The notes under the pieces are model-generated. The model was not told the DNA's origin. It made no database searches and saw only the letters and a program-made list of their open reading frames with translations. A DNA stretch of 64,000 bases from Lysinibacillus sphaericus (GTDB taxonomy: Bacteria > Bacillota > Bacilli > Bacillales_A > Planococcaceae), in assembly GCF_002982115.1 (NCBI RefSeq), contig NZ_CP019980.1, forward strand, positions 3,852,001 to 3,916,000, read 5' to 3'. Below, one piece after another: positions 35,223 to 43,821 of the stretch. Position 1 is the stretch's first letter; each line of letters begins with the position of its first letter. The position numbers and the translations under genes are program-made.

Positions 35223-35255
35223 CAAAAAGCCTGTGCTCGAAATTTCGAACACAGA
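35223..35255 (-). terminator. intrinsic terminator of the epimerase gene
   Basis: A near-perfect palindrome, CTGTGCTCGAAATTTCGAAC with ACAG (35231-35254), followed on the minus strand by GCTTTTTG. Confidence 0.8.
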
Positions 35256-35292
35256 CCCAATATAGTTATAGGATATACTTGTGTCATCCACT

Positions 35293-36219
35293 TTAGATTT
35301 CAACAATTTTTTCATTTTGTAGAGCTTGTATTGTCAGTTCGATGCCTTCTGCAAATGAATGTTTGGGCTTCCAACCAATCGCCTTCGTCAGTTTTTCATT
35401 ATTTAAAAATGAATGTTCTATATCTCCTTCTCTTGCAGGAGCATACTGTATCTCTAATGGGTGATTTAGATGTTGTAGTAATAATATAACTTGATGGAGT
35501 GACCATGCTTCATTGGTAGAAACATTATAGATACCTTGCAGTCTAGCTTCTACTCCAGCATAAATAGCATCTGCTATATCATCAACATAGATGAAATCTC
35601 GCGTCTGTTCTCCATCCCCATAAATCGTAAAGGGCCTACCTTCTAAACTACTTTTTAACATACTAGGGATAACCGCAGCTTCTCCTTGCATACGCTGTCT
35701 AGGTCCAAAGACATTGGCAAAACGGTAAATTAATGTTGGTAAACGATAATCACGTTGCCACTTTTCACAATACGTTTCCCCAATACTTTTATTTAAGCCA
35801 TACATTGAAATAGGCTCACTCACATCTGTTTCCTCTAGCGGAGGATAATGACTATTACCATACACCGCCGCAGAAGAGGCAAAGACAAAATGTTTCACCT
35901 TGTATTTTGACGAAAAGAAGAGCATCTGGCTAAGCCCTACAATGTTCGTTAAAATATCCTTCATTGGCTCCTGTATCGAAAGTTGAACACTCGTTTGCGC
36001 TGCACAGTGAATCACCACATCAAATGCAACTTCCTTAAAGAAGTGCTCGCAAACTTCATCCTCAACATTTAATAAGTACGATTTATGCTCAAAATCAATG
36101 TTTCGTAGATGTCCCGTACTTAAATTATCAATTATATAAATATTGGCGCCTTCCTCAAAAAATCGTCTTGCCACAGCACTGCCAATAAAACCATAGCCAC
36201 CTGTCACTAATACATTCAT
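35293..36219 (-). CDS. NAD-dependent nucleotide-sugar epimerase (GalE-like)
   Basis: 308 aa extended SDR from the ATG at 36219 (GGGGGCG upstream; an earlier in-frame ATG at 36258 lacks a site). Motifs: NAD loop VTGGYGFIGSAVARR, DNLSTGH, the Ser/Tyr/Lys active site FASSAAVYG and MYGLNKSIGE, and FANVFGPRQ. It interconverts UDP-hexoses, most likely UDP-glucose/UDP-galactose or their N-acetyl forms, for wall or capsule polymers. No glycosyltransferase is adjacent. Confidence 0.88.
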   Translation of the reverse strand: MNVLVTGGYGFIGSAVARRFFEEGANIYIIDNLSTGHLRNIDFEHKSYLLNVEDEVCEHFFKEVAFDVVIHCAAQTSVQLSIQEPMKDILTNIVGLSQMLFFSSKYKVKHFVFASSAAVYGNSHYPPLEETDVSEPISMYGLNKSIGETYCEKWQRDYRLPTLIYRFANVFGPRQRMQGEAAVIPSMLKSSLEGRPFTIYGDGEQTRDFIYVDDIADAIYAGVEARLQGIYNVSTNEAWSLHQVILLLQHLNHPLEIQYAPAREGDIEHSFLNNEKLTKAIGWKPKHSFAEGIELTIQALQNEKIVEI

Positions 36220-36426
36220 CCCATCGCCCCCAAAAACAATATGATGTTTTATATGCATTAATTGCTAAAAATATGCAAGTAACATATTACTGGTTTATTT
36301 TAACAGACTATCAATAACAATACATATTCCTTCTACAGAGGTTGTTTGTCCTAATAGACAAACTGCTAGACTCATTCTACTTTTTCGTAAAAATACATAA
36401 CAATAACCAACACCTGAAATAAAAAA

Positions 36427-36515
36427 ATCCGCTCAGACTTCCAAGCATGCCATGAGCGCCAAACGAAAGCGTTTAGCTCCGTTACTCATCACTTGCCAAT
36501 AAAAGTCGAGCAGAT
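36427..36515 (-). repeat. long imperfect hairpin after the YceI gene, probable relic repeat and terminator
   Basis: On the minus strand ATCTGCTCGACTT pairs imperfectly with AAGTCTGAGCGGAT and is followed by TTTTTTT. The outer arms resemble those of the 8161-8253 repeat (ATCCGC...). Interior similarity to that family is weak. Confidence 0.5.
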
Positions 36516-36535
36516 GTTTAGTTAAGAGATTTAGT

Positions 36536-37063
36536 TTAAGCTGGATTCACTTCAAGTTCAACTGAAATTTTAATATCCTTGCCTACAAGGACACCTCCTG
36601 TTTCCAAAGCAGCATTCCAAGTTAAACCGAAATCTTCACGGTTAATTGTTGTTTCTGCCTCGAAGCCATATACTTCCTGACCCCATGGATTTGTACCTTT
36701 ACCGTTAAATTCAGTATCGAATGTGACTGATTTTGTTACATCCTTAATTGTTAAATCACCAGTTAACGCATACTCATCGGCAGATTTTTTGGTAATGCTT
36801 GTTGATTTAAACGTAATATTTGGATAGCTGTCTGTATCAAAGAAATCACCTGCTTTTAAGTGATTATCACGGTCTTCACTACGTGTGTTAATGCTTGCTG
36901 CATCAATTGTAATAGTAATGTTTGCTGTTGTTAAATCTGCAAGATCCGCTGCTTCGATATCAGCTGAATAACTATCGAATACGCCTTTTACTTTTGATAC
37001 CATCATGTGTTTTACTTGAAAGTTAATTGCTGAGTGTCCTAAATCGATATTCCATTTTGCCAT
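36536..37063 (-). CDS. YceI family lipocalin-like protein
   Basis: 175 aa from the ATG at 37063 with GGAGG 9 bases upstream. The fold signature is clear: MAKWNIDLGHSAINFQVKHM, SITIDAASINTR-type strands, HLKAGDFFDTDSYPNITFKS, TGDLTIKDVTKSVTFDTEF and NREDFGLTWN. There is no signal peptide, so it is cytoplasmic. YceI proteins form beta-barrels that hold isoprenoid quinones or similar lipids. A MhqR-type operator upstream fits a quinone-stress role. Confidence 0.92.
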   Translation of the reverse strand: MAKWNIDLGHSAINFQVKHMMVSKVKGVFDSYSADIEAADLADLTTANITITIDAASINTRSEDRDNHLKAGDFFDTDSYPNITFKSTSITKKSADEYALTGDLTIKDVTKSVTFDTEFNGKGTNPWGQEVYGFEAETTINREDFGLTWNAALETGGVLVGKDIKISVELEVNPA

Positions 37064-37088
37064 TTTAAATTCCTCCAATTGTTTGTTT

Positions 37089-37110
37089 TATATCTCGAAT
37101 TCGAGATATA
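37089..37110. promoter_or_regulatory. MhqR-type operator upstream of yceI
   Basis: A perfect 22-base palindrome with core ATATCTCGAATTCGAGATAT, 26 bases before the yceI start codon. It agrees with the recalled B. subtilis MhqR consensus tATCTcgaAtTCgAGATa, the repressor of quinone-detoxification genes. A MhqR-like protein is encoded at 295-741. Confidence 0.8.
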
Positions 37111-37122
37111 TGTTAAAATATG

Positions 37123-37270
37123 AAGTAACTACTTTAATTATGTTACCCAAAAATTAATGAGCTAAACATATGTAGTTACTTCGAGTACTTCTTAGCTTAT
37201 TTTACATTACGAAAAGTAATCAATTACTTTATGTAACTTACTATATATTAATAATCAATTTACGTCAAGT
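37123..37270. promoter_or_regulatory. cluster of AAGTAA-type inverted repeats upstream of yceI
   Basis: AAGTAACTAC (37123-37132) is mirrored by GTAGTTACTT (37172-37181), AAGTAAT-CA-ATTACTT (37214-37229) is a perfect inverted repeat, and CAAGTAAT recurs at 37265. The motif repeats far more than expected, suggesting an additional regulator of yceI besides the MhqR-type site. Confidence 0.5.
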
Positions 37271-37345
37271 AATTTATTTTCATTATTTTCGACATCGTTC
37301 TTGTTTTAAAATTTGTCGAAGTAGCGAACTTCTTGCTGAAGCAAG

Positions 37346-38122
37346 TTATCGTTTTACTAATTTCCCTTGTACAACAAATCGATGGTCATCACTCATGACA
37401 GAATCTTTACATGTAGATAGCGTCACAATTTTATCATTTGGTCCAATAGCTACATTCAAATCAATTTCAGAACGCTTTTGCACTTCTTCAATAAATTGAA
37501 TAAAATCCTTATCTGACTTAAATTCGGTTTCAATATAATAAAAATCAATAGTTGTTTCATAAGCTGCAAATACTTCCACATCATAACCTTCATATAAGGT
37601 ATCCAGATAAATTGTACGATGTGCTTCAGCATAATCTTGTTTCAAGTAATTTTTCAAACTACCAAACATCGTTCCATCTTTCATGGCATGACCATACAAA
37701 ATCGTATTGCGATTAATATCGAGTGCATCATTACGATAGTCCATAAAGATGCTACCTGCACGACTTTCACGGTTTTTAAAATTATGGGTTAGATAAAAAT
37801 CATTATCCTCTGCTTGTAAAATTGGATTGTTGAGCTTTGTATCATCTATAGCAATCCAGCCTACAATGCGCTCATTTACAGCTAATAAATCGTGAAATTG
37901 AGGTCTTATCGTATAGTTTGATTTTATTTCCTCAGTCGTTTTTGCTTCGTCATTAACTTCTTCCTGGATAGTTGCCAATGTTTCGGCATATATCGTTTGT
38001 ACTTCCTTTAAAGACTTTGCAGACTCATAATAGGTATAGAGATACTTTACAAGAGCAAAACCAGAATATAAAAATATTGCAATATATATAACTGTTAATA
38101 GCCTAGATGTCCATTTTTTCAT
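37346..38122 (-). CDS. srtB: class B sortase
   Basis: 258 aa with one N-terminal membrane anchor (LLTVIYIAIFLYSGFALVKYLY). The catalytic His lies in LYGHAMKDGTMFG, the Cys in VTLSTCKDS and the Arg in DDHRFVVQGKLV, which is the sortase B order. It is the last gene of the heme-uptake operon, 12 bases after the ABC ATPase. Its likely substrate is the NEAT protein at 43821-44417, which ends in a NPQTS sorting motif. Confidence 0.93.
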   Translation of the reverse strand: MKKWTSRLLTVIYIAIFLYSGFALVKYLYTYYESAKSLKEVQTIYAETLATIQEEVNDEAKTTEEIKSNYTIRPQFHDLLAVNERIVGWIAIDDTKLNNPILQAEDNDFYLTHNFKNRESRAGSIFMDYRNDALDINRNTILYGHAMKDGTMFGSLKNYLKQDYAEAHRTIYLDTLYEGYDVEVFAAYETTIDFYYIETEFKSDKDFIQFIEEVQKRSEIDLNVAIGPNDKIVTLSTCKDSVMSDDHRFVVQGKLVKR

Positions 38123-38134
38123 CGTTCCACCAAC

Positions 38135-38905
38135 TTAAATACCTACTGGTACCATATAAAGGCCAAGCTGTTCATCCTCATTGAAGATTGCTTCAACACC
38201 ATATACTTCTTTTATGACTTCCTTTGTAATGACATCACGTGGAGCTCCCTCTGCCATAATATGTCCATCCTTCATCAAAATAATGTGATCACTATAACGA
38301 ATCGCTTGATTAATATCATGAAGCACCATAACAATTGTTAGACCATAATTCTTATTTAAAGCTTTTACCAGTTCCAATAGCTCCATTTGATAATAAATAT
38401 CTAAATACGTCGTCGGCTCATCCAAGCACAATATTTCAGATTGTTGTGCTAATGCCATTGCAATCCATACGCGCTGTCTTTCCCCGCCCGATAAAGCCAC
38501 TAAATCATTGTCTCGTTTTTCTAGTAAATTCGTACAAGACAAAGCCCAATCAATCGCTTTCTTATCATCCTCATCATTGCGTTTTAACATTGTATGATGT
38601 GGCAGACGCCCAAAACTCACTAACTTTTCAATCGTTAAATCTTTCGGTACATCATTTTGTTGATAAACAATCGCAAGCTTTTTAGCAAACTCTTTAGGCT
38701 TATACTGGACTAAATCCTTATTTTCCAAAGAAACATTCCCTGATTTCGGCATATTATTGCGAGACATTACACTAAGTAAAGTCGACTTCCCACAGCCATT
38801 TGGACCAATAATCGTCGTAATTTTACCTTTTTGAATCTGCGTTGAGACACCATCTAAATGATTGCGTGTATTATCATGGGAAACGATAATATCTTGTATT
38901 TCCAT
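38135..38905 (-). CDS. heme/iron ABC transporter ATPase (FecE-like)
   Basis: 256 aa. Walker A IGPNGCGKST, Q-loop VYQQNDV, signature LSGGERQR, Walker B ILCLDEPTTYLD and H-loop VLHDIN are all present in FecE/FhuC order. It starts 6 bases after the permease gene and powers that permease. Context with NEAT proteins and the IsdE-like binding protein indicates heme as the substrate. Confidence 0.93.
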   Translation of the reverse strand: MEIQDIIVSHDNTRNHLDGVSTQIQKGKITTIIGPNGCGKSTLLSVMSRNNMPKSGNVSLENKDLVQYKPKEFAKKLAIVYQQNDVPKDLTIEKLVSFGRLPHHTMLKRNDEDDKKAIDWALSCTNLLEKRDNDLVALSGGERQRVWIAMALAQQSEILCLDEPTTYLDIYYQMELLELVKALNKNYGLTIVMVLHDINQAIRYSDHIILMKDGHIMAEGAPRDVITKEVIKEVYGVEAIFNEDEQLGLYMVPVGI

Positions 38906-38911
38906 ATTTCT

Positions 38912-39877
38912 TCACTCTTTTCGTAATAGGAATATTAAGAATGGCCCACCGATAATTGCCATAATGGTTGAAGCAGGAATTTCAATGGGCGCCACTATCG
39001 TTCGACCAATTGTATCAGCTACTAAAATTAATAAGGCCCCTGCTAGTGCGGTAAATGGTATAAGTACTCGATGATCATGACCAACCAAACGTCGTGCAAT
39101 ATGTGGAACTAATAAACCAACAAATGAAATAACACCTGCTACAACAACTGACACGGCTGATAACAATACAGCAACAGCGGCAATTATTAAACGGGCACGT
39201 GCTACGTTAAAGCCTAGACTTTTTGCCGTTTTATCTTGTAAAACAAGTAGATTACACCAGCTATATAACGCAAATGCTGCAACTAAACCTATTGCTCCAT
39301 ATGTCGCAATGGTCGACACATCCTTCCATGTGCGCATCGTTAAATTTGACCCAACCACACTAGTAGCAGATGTATTGAGTGAGCCCCCAAGGCTTAAAAA
39401 TGCTTCTGTCAGACCAGTAAACATCGCATTAATAGCAATCCCTACTAATATCAATTTTAGTGGACTGAAACCCGATTTCCATGACAAGGCAAACACTAGT
39501 GCACAAGCAAATGCCCCACCTATAAACGCTAATACTGGTGTCATAAAAAATAACGCTGGGAAAAACGAGATAATAAATAATTGAACAAAAGCTGCCCCTG
39601 AAGAAATACCAATAACGCCCGCGTCTGCTAGCGGATTACGCATAACAGATTGCAGTAGTACCCCCGAAACTGAAAGCGCAGCCCCAGCAAATAAAGCAAC
39701 AAAAATACGAGGAAAGCGTAAATCACGAATCGCCTCCATCTGGCTATTCCCTTCTTCAAACAATGCCCCTATAAATTCAAAAAAGCCCATTTTAATACTA
39801 CCCGTCGTTGCTGAATAAATCATTGACACTAGCAACAACGCTATTACAATTGAAAAGCTTATTATTTTTTTCGTCAT
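38912..39877 (-). CDS. isdF: heme/iron ABC transporter permease (FecCD, IsdF-like)
   Basis: 321 aa with about nine to ten membrane helices. FecCD signatures are RFPRIFVALFAGAALSVSGVLLQSVMRNPLADAGVIGISSGA near residues 45-85 (shown only as family order), LAFIGGAFACALVFAL and GVISFVGLLVPHIARRLVG. It forms the membrane channel for heme delivered by the IsdE-like lipoprotein. A 153-base gap separates it from isdE, longer than other gaps in the operon, without a clear terminator. Confidence 0.9.
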   Translation of the reverse strand: MTKKIISFSIVIALLLVSMIYSATTGSIKMGFFEFIGALFEEGNSQMEAIRDLRFPRIFVALFAGAALSVSGVLLQSVMRNPLADAGVIGISSGAAFVQLFIISFFPALFFMTPVLAFIGGAFACALVFALSWKSGFSPLKLILVGIAINAMFTGLTEAFLSLGGSLNTSATSVVGSNLTMRTWKDVSTIATYGAIGLVAAFALYSWCNLLVLQDKTAKSLGFNVARARLIIAAVAVLLSAVSVVVAGVISFVGLLVPHIARRLVGHDHRVLIPFTALAGALLILVADTIGRTIVAPIEIPASTIMAIIGGPFLIFLLRKE

Positions 39878-40030
39878 ATCGGACTTCCTTTATTCCGCTA
39901 GTATTTGTGTATCTATTGTGCGATGAAAGATTTGTAAGCTGTTATCATAAAACGATAAGGCTACTAGAAATATAAGAAAAGCGCCCTACGGCAAGATACT
40001 TGCTATACGAGCGACAATTTCAAATACATA

Positions 40031-40945
40031 TTAACGATAGAAAATTTCCATTAGCTGTCCTAACGCTTGCGGTACTTGTAAGGAAGCTGTAGTGCCAAAT
40101 AACTCTTCTTCTAAATCATATACTTTGCCATTTTTTACTGCTTCAAAATGCTTCCAAATATCATTTGTTTTAAATTCCTCGTCAAACATTTTAACTACTT
40201 CATCAGGCATACCGTGTGAAAGGCGTAAAATAATATCAGGATTGCTATTGTGCAAGTACTCCGTATTGGACGCTAAGTACTCTGCCTCTTGCCCTTCCAT
40301 GACATTTATTCCACCAGCCCGTTTAACTAGGTCACCTGCATAAGAATTTTCAGTAGCCACTAAGTAACTCCCTGGAATACCAAGTAAAATTAAAACACGA
40401 GGTCCTTCCTTATTAGTAGCGACCGTTTGGACGGCATCAATATTTTTTTGTAGACCCGACACTAATTGTTCAGCTTGAGTAGTACGGTCATAACGTTCAC
40501 CTAGCGTTTTAATTTCCGCCATCATTGCATCCACACTTTGGAAATTTAAAAAATGTACAGGTATTTTCAGTTGCTTGAATTTATCTTGTAAATCATATTC
40601 TAATGTTGACACTGATAATACATCCGTAGGGTTCAATGATTTTACAATTTCCATATCAGGCTCCATTGCATTGCCAATAGTAGGCAGGCCTTTAAAGCGT
40701 TCTGCTAATTTTTTTTCAGTCGTCGGTACAGCAATTGCATCCAACTCTAGCTTATCTAAAATTTCAGCTATTACAACTGTGCCAGCAATAATACGATTTT
40801 CACTTTTTGCAGTTGTGTCCGTTGAAACTTCAACCTTTTCAGTGGAGTCTTCATTTGCTTGATCGCTTCCACCGCTACAACCAGCGATTAAAAATACGGT
40901 CATCAGTGCTAGTAATGCCAACCAGTTCTTTTTTATGTTGCACAT
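40031..40945 (-). CDS. isdE: heme ABC transporter substrate-binding lipoprotein (IsdE-like)
   Basis: 304 aa. The lipoprotein signal ends in LIAGC (Cys23). The mature part is a class III periplasmic-binding fold: RIIAGTVVIAEILDKLELDAIAVPT, PTIGNAMEPDMEIVKSLNPTDVLS and DIILRLSHGMPDEV. IsdE receives heme from wall NEAT proteins and hands it to IsdF. The ATG has GTAGGAG upstream. It follows the two-NEAT protein by 20 bases. Confidence 0.92.
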   Translation of the reverse strand: MCNIKKNWLALLALMTVFLIAGCSGGSDQANEDSTEKVEVSTDTTAKSENRIIAGTVVIAEILDKLELDAIAVPTTEKKLAERFKGLPTIGNAMEPDMEIVKSLNPTDVLSVSTLEYDLQDKFKQLKIPVHFLNFQSVDAMMAEIKTLGERYDRTTQAEQLVSGLQKNIDAVQTVATNKEGPRVLILLGIPGSYLVATENSYAGDLVKRAGGINVMEGQEAEYLASNTEYLHNSNPDIILRLSHGMPDEVVKMFDEEFKTNDIWKHFEAVKNGKVYDLEEELFGTTASLQVPQALGQLMEIFYR

Positions 40946-40965
40946 ATCGTCATCTCCTACTTATC

Positions 40966-42213
40966 TCAGTCTTTTTTTGAATTTCTTAAACGACGAACGA
41001 CTAACCAGCCTGATAAAATACAAATAAGCACAAGCAATACAATTTTTACTTTATCTAGCTGTGCGAGTTGCTGATTTACTGTCATTTTGTTATTTGTCTG
41101 TTCAGTTTTTGCTTTCTGTTCCTCTTGCATTTCAGCAGGTTCTTCAACTGCTTCCTCCGCATTTGCATCAAGTGTTCGATCAAAAGCTAACTGTTCTTCC
41201 ACCATTGTTGTATCAGTATGCTGTAATGGAGGAAGGGGGAGCGAATTGGGCTTAATTGTAGGCTCAACTGTATTTTTCTTTAAAGGTTGCTCTATTTTTT
41301 CAGTAGCGATAGCAGGAGACTTCCTCATCACGTTTTGCTTAGGAGGCACTGCTTCTATAGGCTTCCCAACAATTTGAGCCACTTGTTGTTCATTAAATTG
41401 TAAATCCACAAAATATTGATGATGATACGCTATCTCTGGAATATCTACTTGTACCCACATCCGAAGTGGGCGTTGGAAATCAACGACTGCAAATTCGACA
41501 ATTCGCACATTGTCATTTATAGAGACAAGTGTTGGTGCTACTTGCTCACCTAGTTGTTCAACGGTTAGACTCGTTACCCAAGATGATTTTAAAATCGTCA
41601 TCTGAGCAAAATAGCTGCCGTTTTTTTCTATTATTTTAGCCACTGGATTGACATACGTATTCATAATCGATGGTTCTTTTTTTCCATCGACATACAATAT
41701 GTAGTCGATTGACCATTCTTTTTCAGGCACACTTTCTGCGATTTCAGTATTCTGTTCAATCTCTTCACTTGGCGCTTTCACTCTTATCTGAAACTCTTGT
41801 GCAAACGGACGACTTTCCTGTTCTAATTCAGAAGCCACTAAACCCTTTATTCGAATTGGTTCTTTTAAGTCTTTCACATCAAACTGAACTAAATTTTCAG
41901 TCCACGTTAAAATAGTAGAAAGCGATTTTTCAGGCTGTTCAATATGTATATCTTGTAAAGTATATGGATGATTGATTGTCAAAGACAATGTATATTGACC
42001 ATTATTCATGTCCAGTGTCGCTTCTTCATTAAAAAATCGGTTTTGTTCTATTCCATCGTGAGTTGAAAAACTTAGTTCAACTTGATAGCTTCCATTTCCT
42101 AGTGAACTATCTTCTTCAGCTTGCACATACAGCCATTTAAAATGAGGGGCAAATAAGAAAAACATTGCACTAAGTGCTAGTAATACGATGACTTTTCTTT
42201 TGCATGTTTTCAT
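40966..42213 (-). CDS. membrane-anchored protein with two NEAT domains
   Basis: 415 aa from the ATG at 42213 (AGGGGG 7 bases upstream). A signal peptide is followed by NEAT 1 (NGSYQVELSFSTHDG ..., about residues 40-155) and NEAT 2 (about 170-300). A Pro/Glu-rich spacer, one membrane helix (VKIVLLVLICILSGWLVV) and a basic tail follow. NEAT 2 keeps the heme-ligand motif YHHQY; in NEAT 1 the matching spot reads FAQEF, without Tyr. No sortase motif precedes the helix, so it is a membrane rather than wall protein. It probably relays heme from wall to IsdE. Confidence 0.88.
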   Translation of the reverse strand: MKTCKRKVIVLLALSAMFFLFAPHFKWLYVQAEEDSSLGNGSYQVELSFSTHDGIEQNRFFNEEATLDMNNGQYTLSLTINHPYTLQDIHIEQPEKSLSTILTWTENLVQFDVKDLKEPIRIKGLVASELEQESRPFAQEFQIRVKAPSEEIEQNTEIAESVPEKEWSIDYILYVDGKKEPSIMNTYVNPVAKIIEKNGSYFAQMTILKSSWVTSLTVEQLGEQVAPTLVSINDNVRIVEFAVVDFQRPLRMWVQVDIPEIAYHHQYFVDLQFNEQQVAQIVGKPIEAVPPKQNVMRKSPAIATEKIEQPLKKNTVEPTIKPNSLPLPPLQHTDTTMVEEQLAFDRTLDANAEEAVEEPAEMQEEQKAKTEQTNNKMTVNQQLAQLDKVKIVLLVLICILSGWLVVRRLRNSKKD

Positions 42214-42297
42214 GAAAATTCCCCCTATTTCTCTAAAAGCAACAGTAACTTCCTTCCTCATTTATGTGAGAAAGGAAGTTGCTATTGTTAAACCTTA

Positions 42298-43821
42298 TTA
42301 TTCTTCAAATTCGTAGAAGAATTCTAAAGAGTTATTTAAAATTTTTGCCATTTGACCACGTGTTAATGGTTTGTTTGCATTGATGTATGTTTTACCATCT
42401 TTCGCAACAGATCCAGTCATAATGCCTTCTTTGTAAAGTAATGAGAATGCTTCTTTCGCTTCATCATTAGCAATTGACGCTTGGTCTGCATATGGTAATG
42501 AAATTTCAACATTTAAGTCGCCTTCCGTTACTGCTTGGATAGCACGGTAAATCATTAGCGCACCTTGTTGACGAGTTAAAATGCCATTTGGATTGAATTT
42601 ATCACGAGATTCAACAATACCATATTCAGCTAGCGCGTTAATCGCTTGTTCCGCTTCAATTCCTTTAATATCTTGGAAGCCCGCAACTTCAGTAGCTTCT
42701 AATTCTAAAGTACGTGCAATCATTAATGCAAATTGTGCACGTGTTAAATTGTTATTTGGATTGAATTTATCTTGTGGCATGATAATCTCATAAGCTAGTA
42801 AGTTAAGGATGGCTTCTTTATTTTCGTTATCATCGATATCTTTAAATGGATTTTCAATTGTTGTTTCTTCAGTATCTGTAACTGGTTTACTTAAATCTAC
42901 ATCAAAGCTAAATTGTACAGTATGAACAGAATCATATTTTACGCCTGCTTTAGGCTCATCTACGATAATATGAATTTCAGCGTTTGTAAGTGCTTTTAAA
43001 TCTTTTACTTCGAAAGTATAAATACGTTCATTTGTTTCTTTATCTTCCTCTGCTAATACAGCGTCCTTACCATCTACTTTAAATGATTGAACATACTGAC
43101 CTTTAGGGAAATGCATGCCGACTACATATGTGCCATCTGCATCACCAACTGCTACAGTTGGACTAATATAGTCTTTCATAATAGATTCTTCTTTAGTGCC
43201 ATTTTTATAAACTGTTACAGTACCTTCATAAACATTTACGTCTTCAGTTTCATCTGTAACTGTTGTTGTTTCTTCTTTTACAGGTTGCTCTTCTTTTACT
43301 TCATCAACTGGCTTTACTTCTTCTGCTGTTACTGGTTGGAAGTCGAATTCATACCATTTATCCATGTTAGCTGGAGCTGGAACAACTACGTGTACTTTTG
43401 CCGCAGTTTTTACTTTTGGATCTACTGGGAATGACACGATGCTTGAACCATCTTGTTGCTTTTCAAATGTTGCATCGACATATTTATCGCCTTGTTTTAC
43501 TTGGAAACCAGTGATTGTTGGAGCGAATTGAGCTGGAACAGTTAGTTTCACTGTGTATGTACCATCTTTTTCGATAAGTAAGCCTGTACCTGTAAAGTAT
43601 TTATCCATGTATCCCGCTTCATCTGTACCTGGTTTAAATGTTTGGAATTTTACAGCTGTACCTTCAGCTGTTCCTGCTTTTTCTTCCACTTTCACATCTG
43701 TAGTAACTGTTGTTGTTGTGTCCGCTACCTTTGCTGATGCAAATGATGGTACTGAAAGTGATGCTGCTAATAATGAGGCAAGTACGATTTTTGTTGCGCG
43801 AGATTGACGTTTTTTAGTCAT
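42298..43821 (-). CDS. S-layer-homology protein with two diverged NEAT domains
   Basis: 507 aa. A signal peptide (to ASA near residue 30) is followed by two NEAT-like domains (about 50-165 and 195-315) separated by a Glu/Val/Thr-rich linker. Three SLH domains follow at the C-terminus (NPNNNLTRAQFALMIARTLEL, NPNGILTRQQGALMIYRAI, NANKPLTRGQMAKILNNSL) that bind secondary wall polymer. The usual heme-Tyr motif YxxxY is not evident: the equivalents read KWYEFDF and VHTVQF. B. anthracis BslK is a precedent for SLH-anchored NEAT. Its ATG overlaps the stop of the previous NEAT gene by one base. Confidence 0.88.
   Translation of the reverse strand: MTKKRQSRATKIVLASLLAASLSVPSFASAKVADTTTTVTTDVKVEEKAGTAEGTAVKFQTFKPGTDEAGYMDKYFTGTGLLIEKDGTYTVKLTVPAQFAPTITGFQVKQGDKYVDATFEKQQDGSSIVSFPVDPKVKTAAKVHVVVPAPANMDKWYEFDFQPVTAEEVKPVDEVKEEQPVKEETTTVTDETEDVNVYEGTVTVYKNGTKEESIMKDYISPTVAVGDADGTYVVGMHFPKGQYVQSFKVDGKDAVLAEEDKETNERIYTFEVKDLKALTNAEIHIIVDEPKAGVKYDSVHTVQFSFDVDLSKPVTDTEETTIENPFKDIDDNENKEAILNLLAYEIIMPQDKFNPNNNLTRAQFALMIARTLELEATEVAGFQDIKGIEAEQAINALAEYGIVESRDKFNPNGILTRQQGALMIYRAIQAVTEGDLNVEISLPYADQASIANDEAKEAFSLLYKEGIMTGSVAKDGKTYINANKPLTRGQMAKILNNSLEFFYEFEE

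Noticed and set aside
37286-37320. Two Spo0A-box-like sequences (TTTTCGACA and TTTGTCGAA) near the srtB stop codon
   Set aside because: They lie at the 3' end of srtB and more than 200 bases from the yceI start, with no matching promoter. In AT-rich DNA such 7-9 base matches are frequent.
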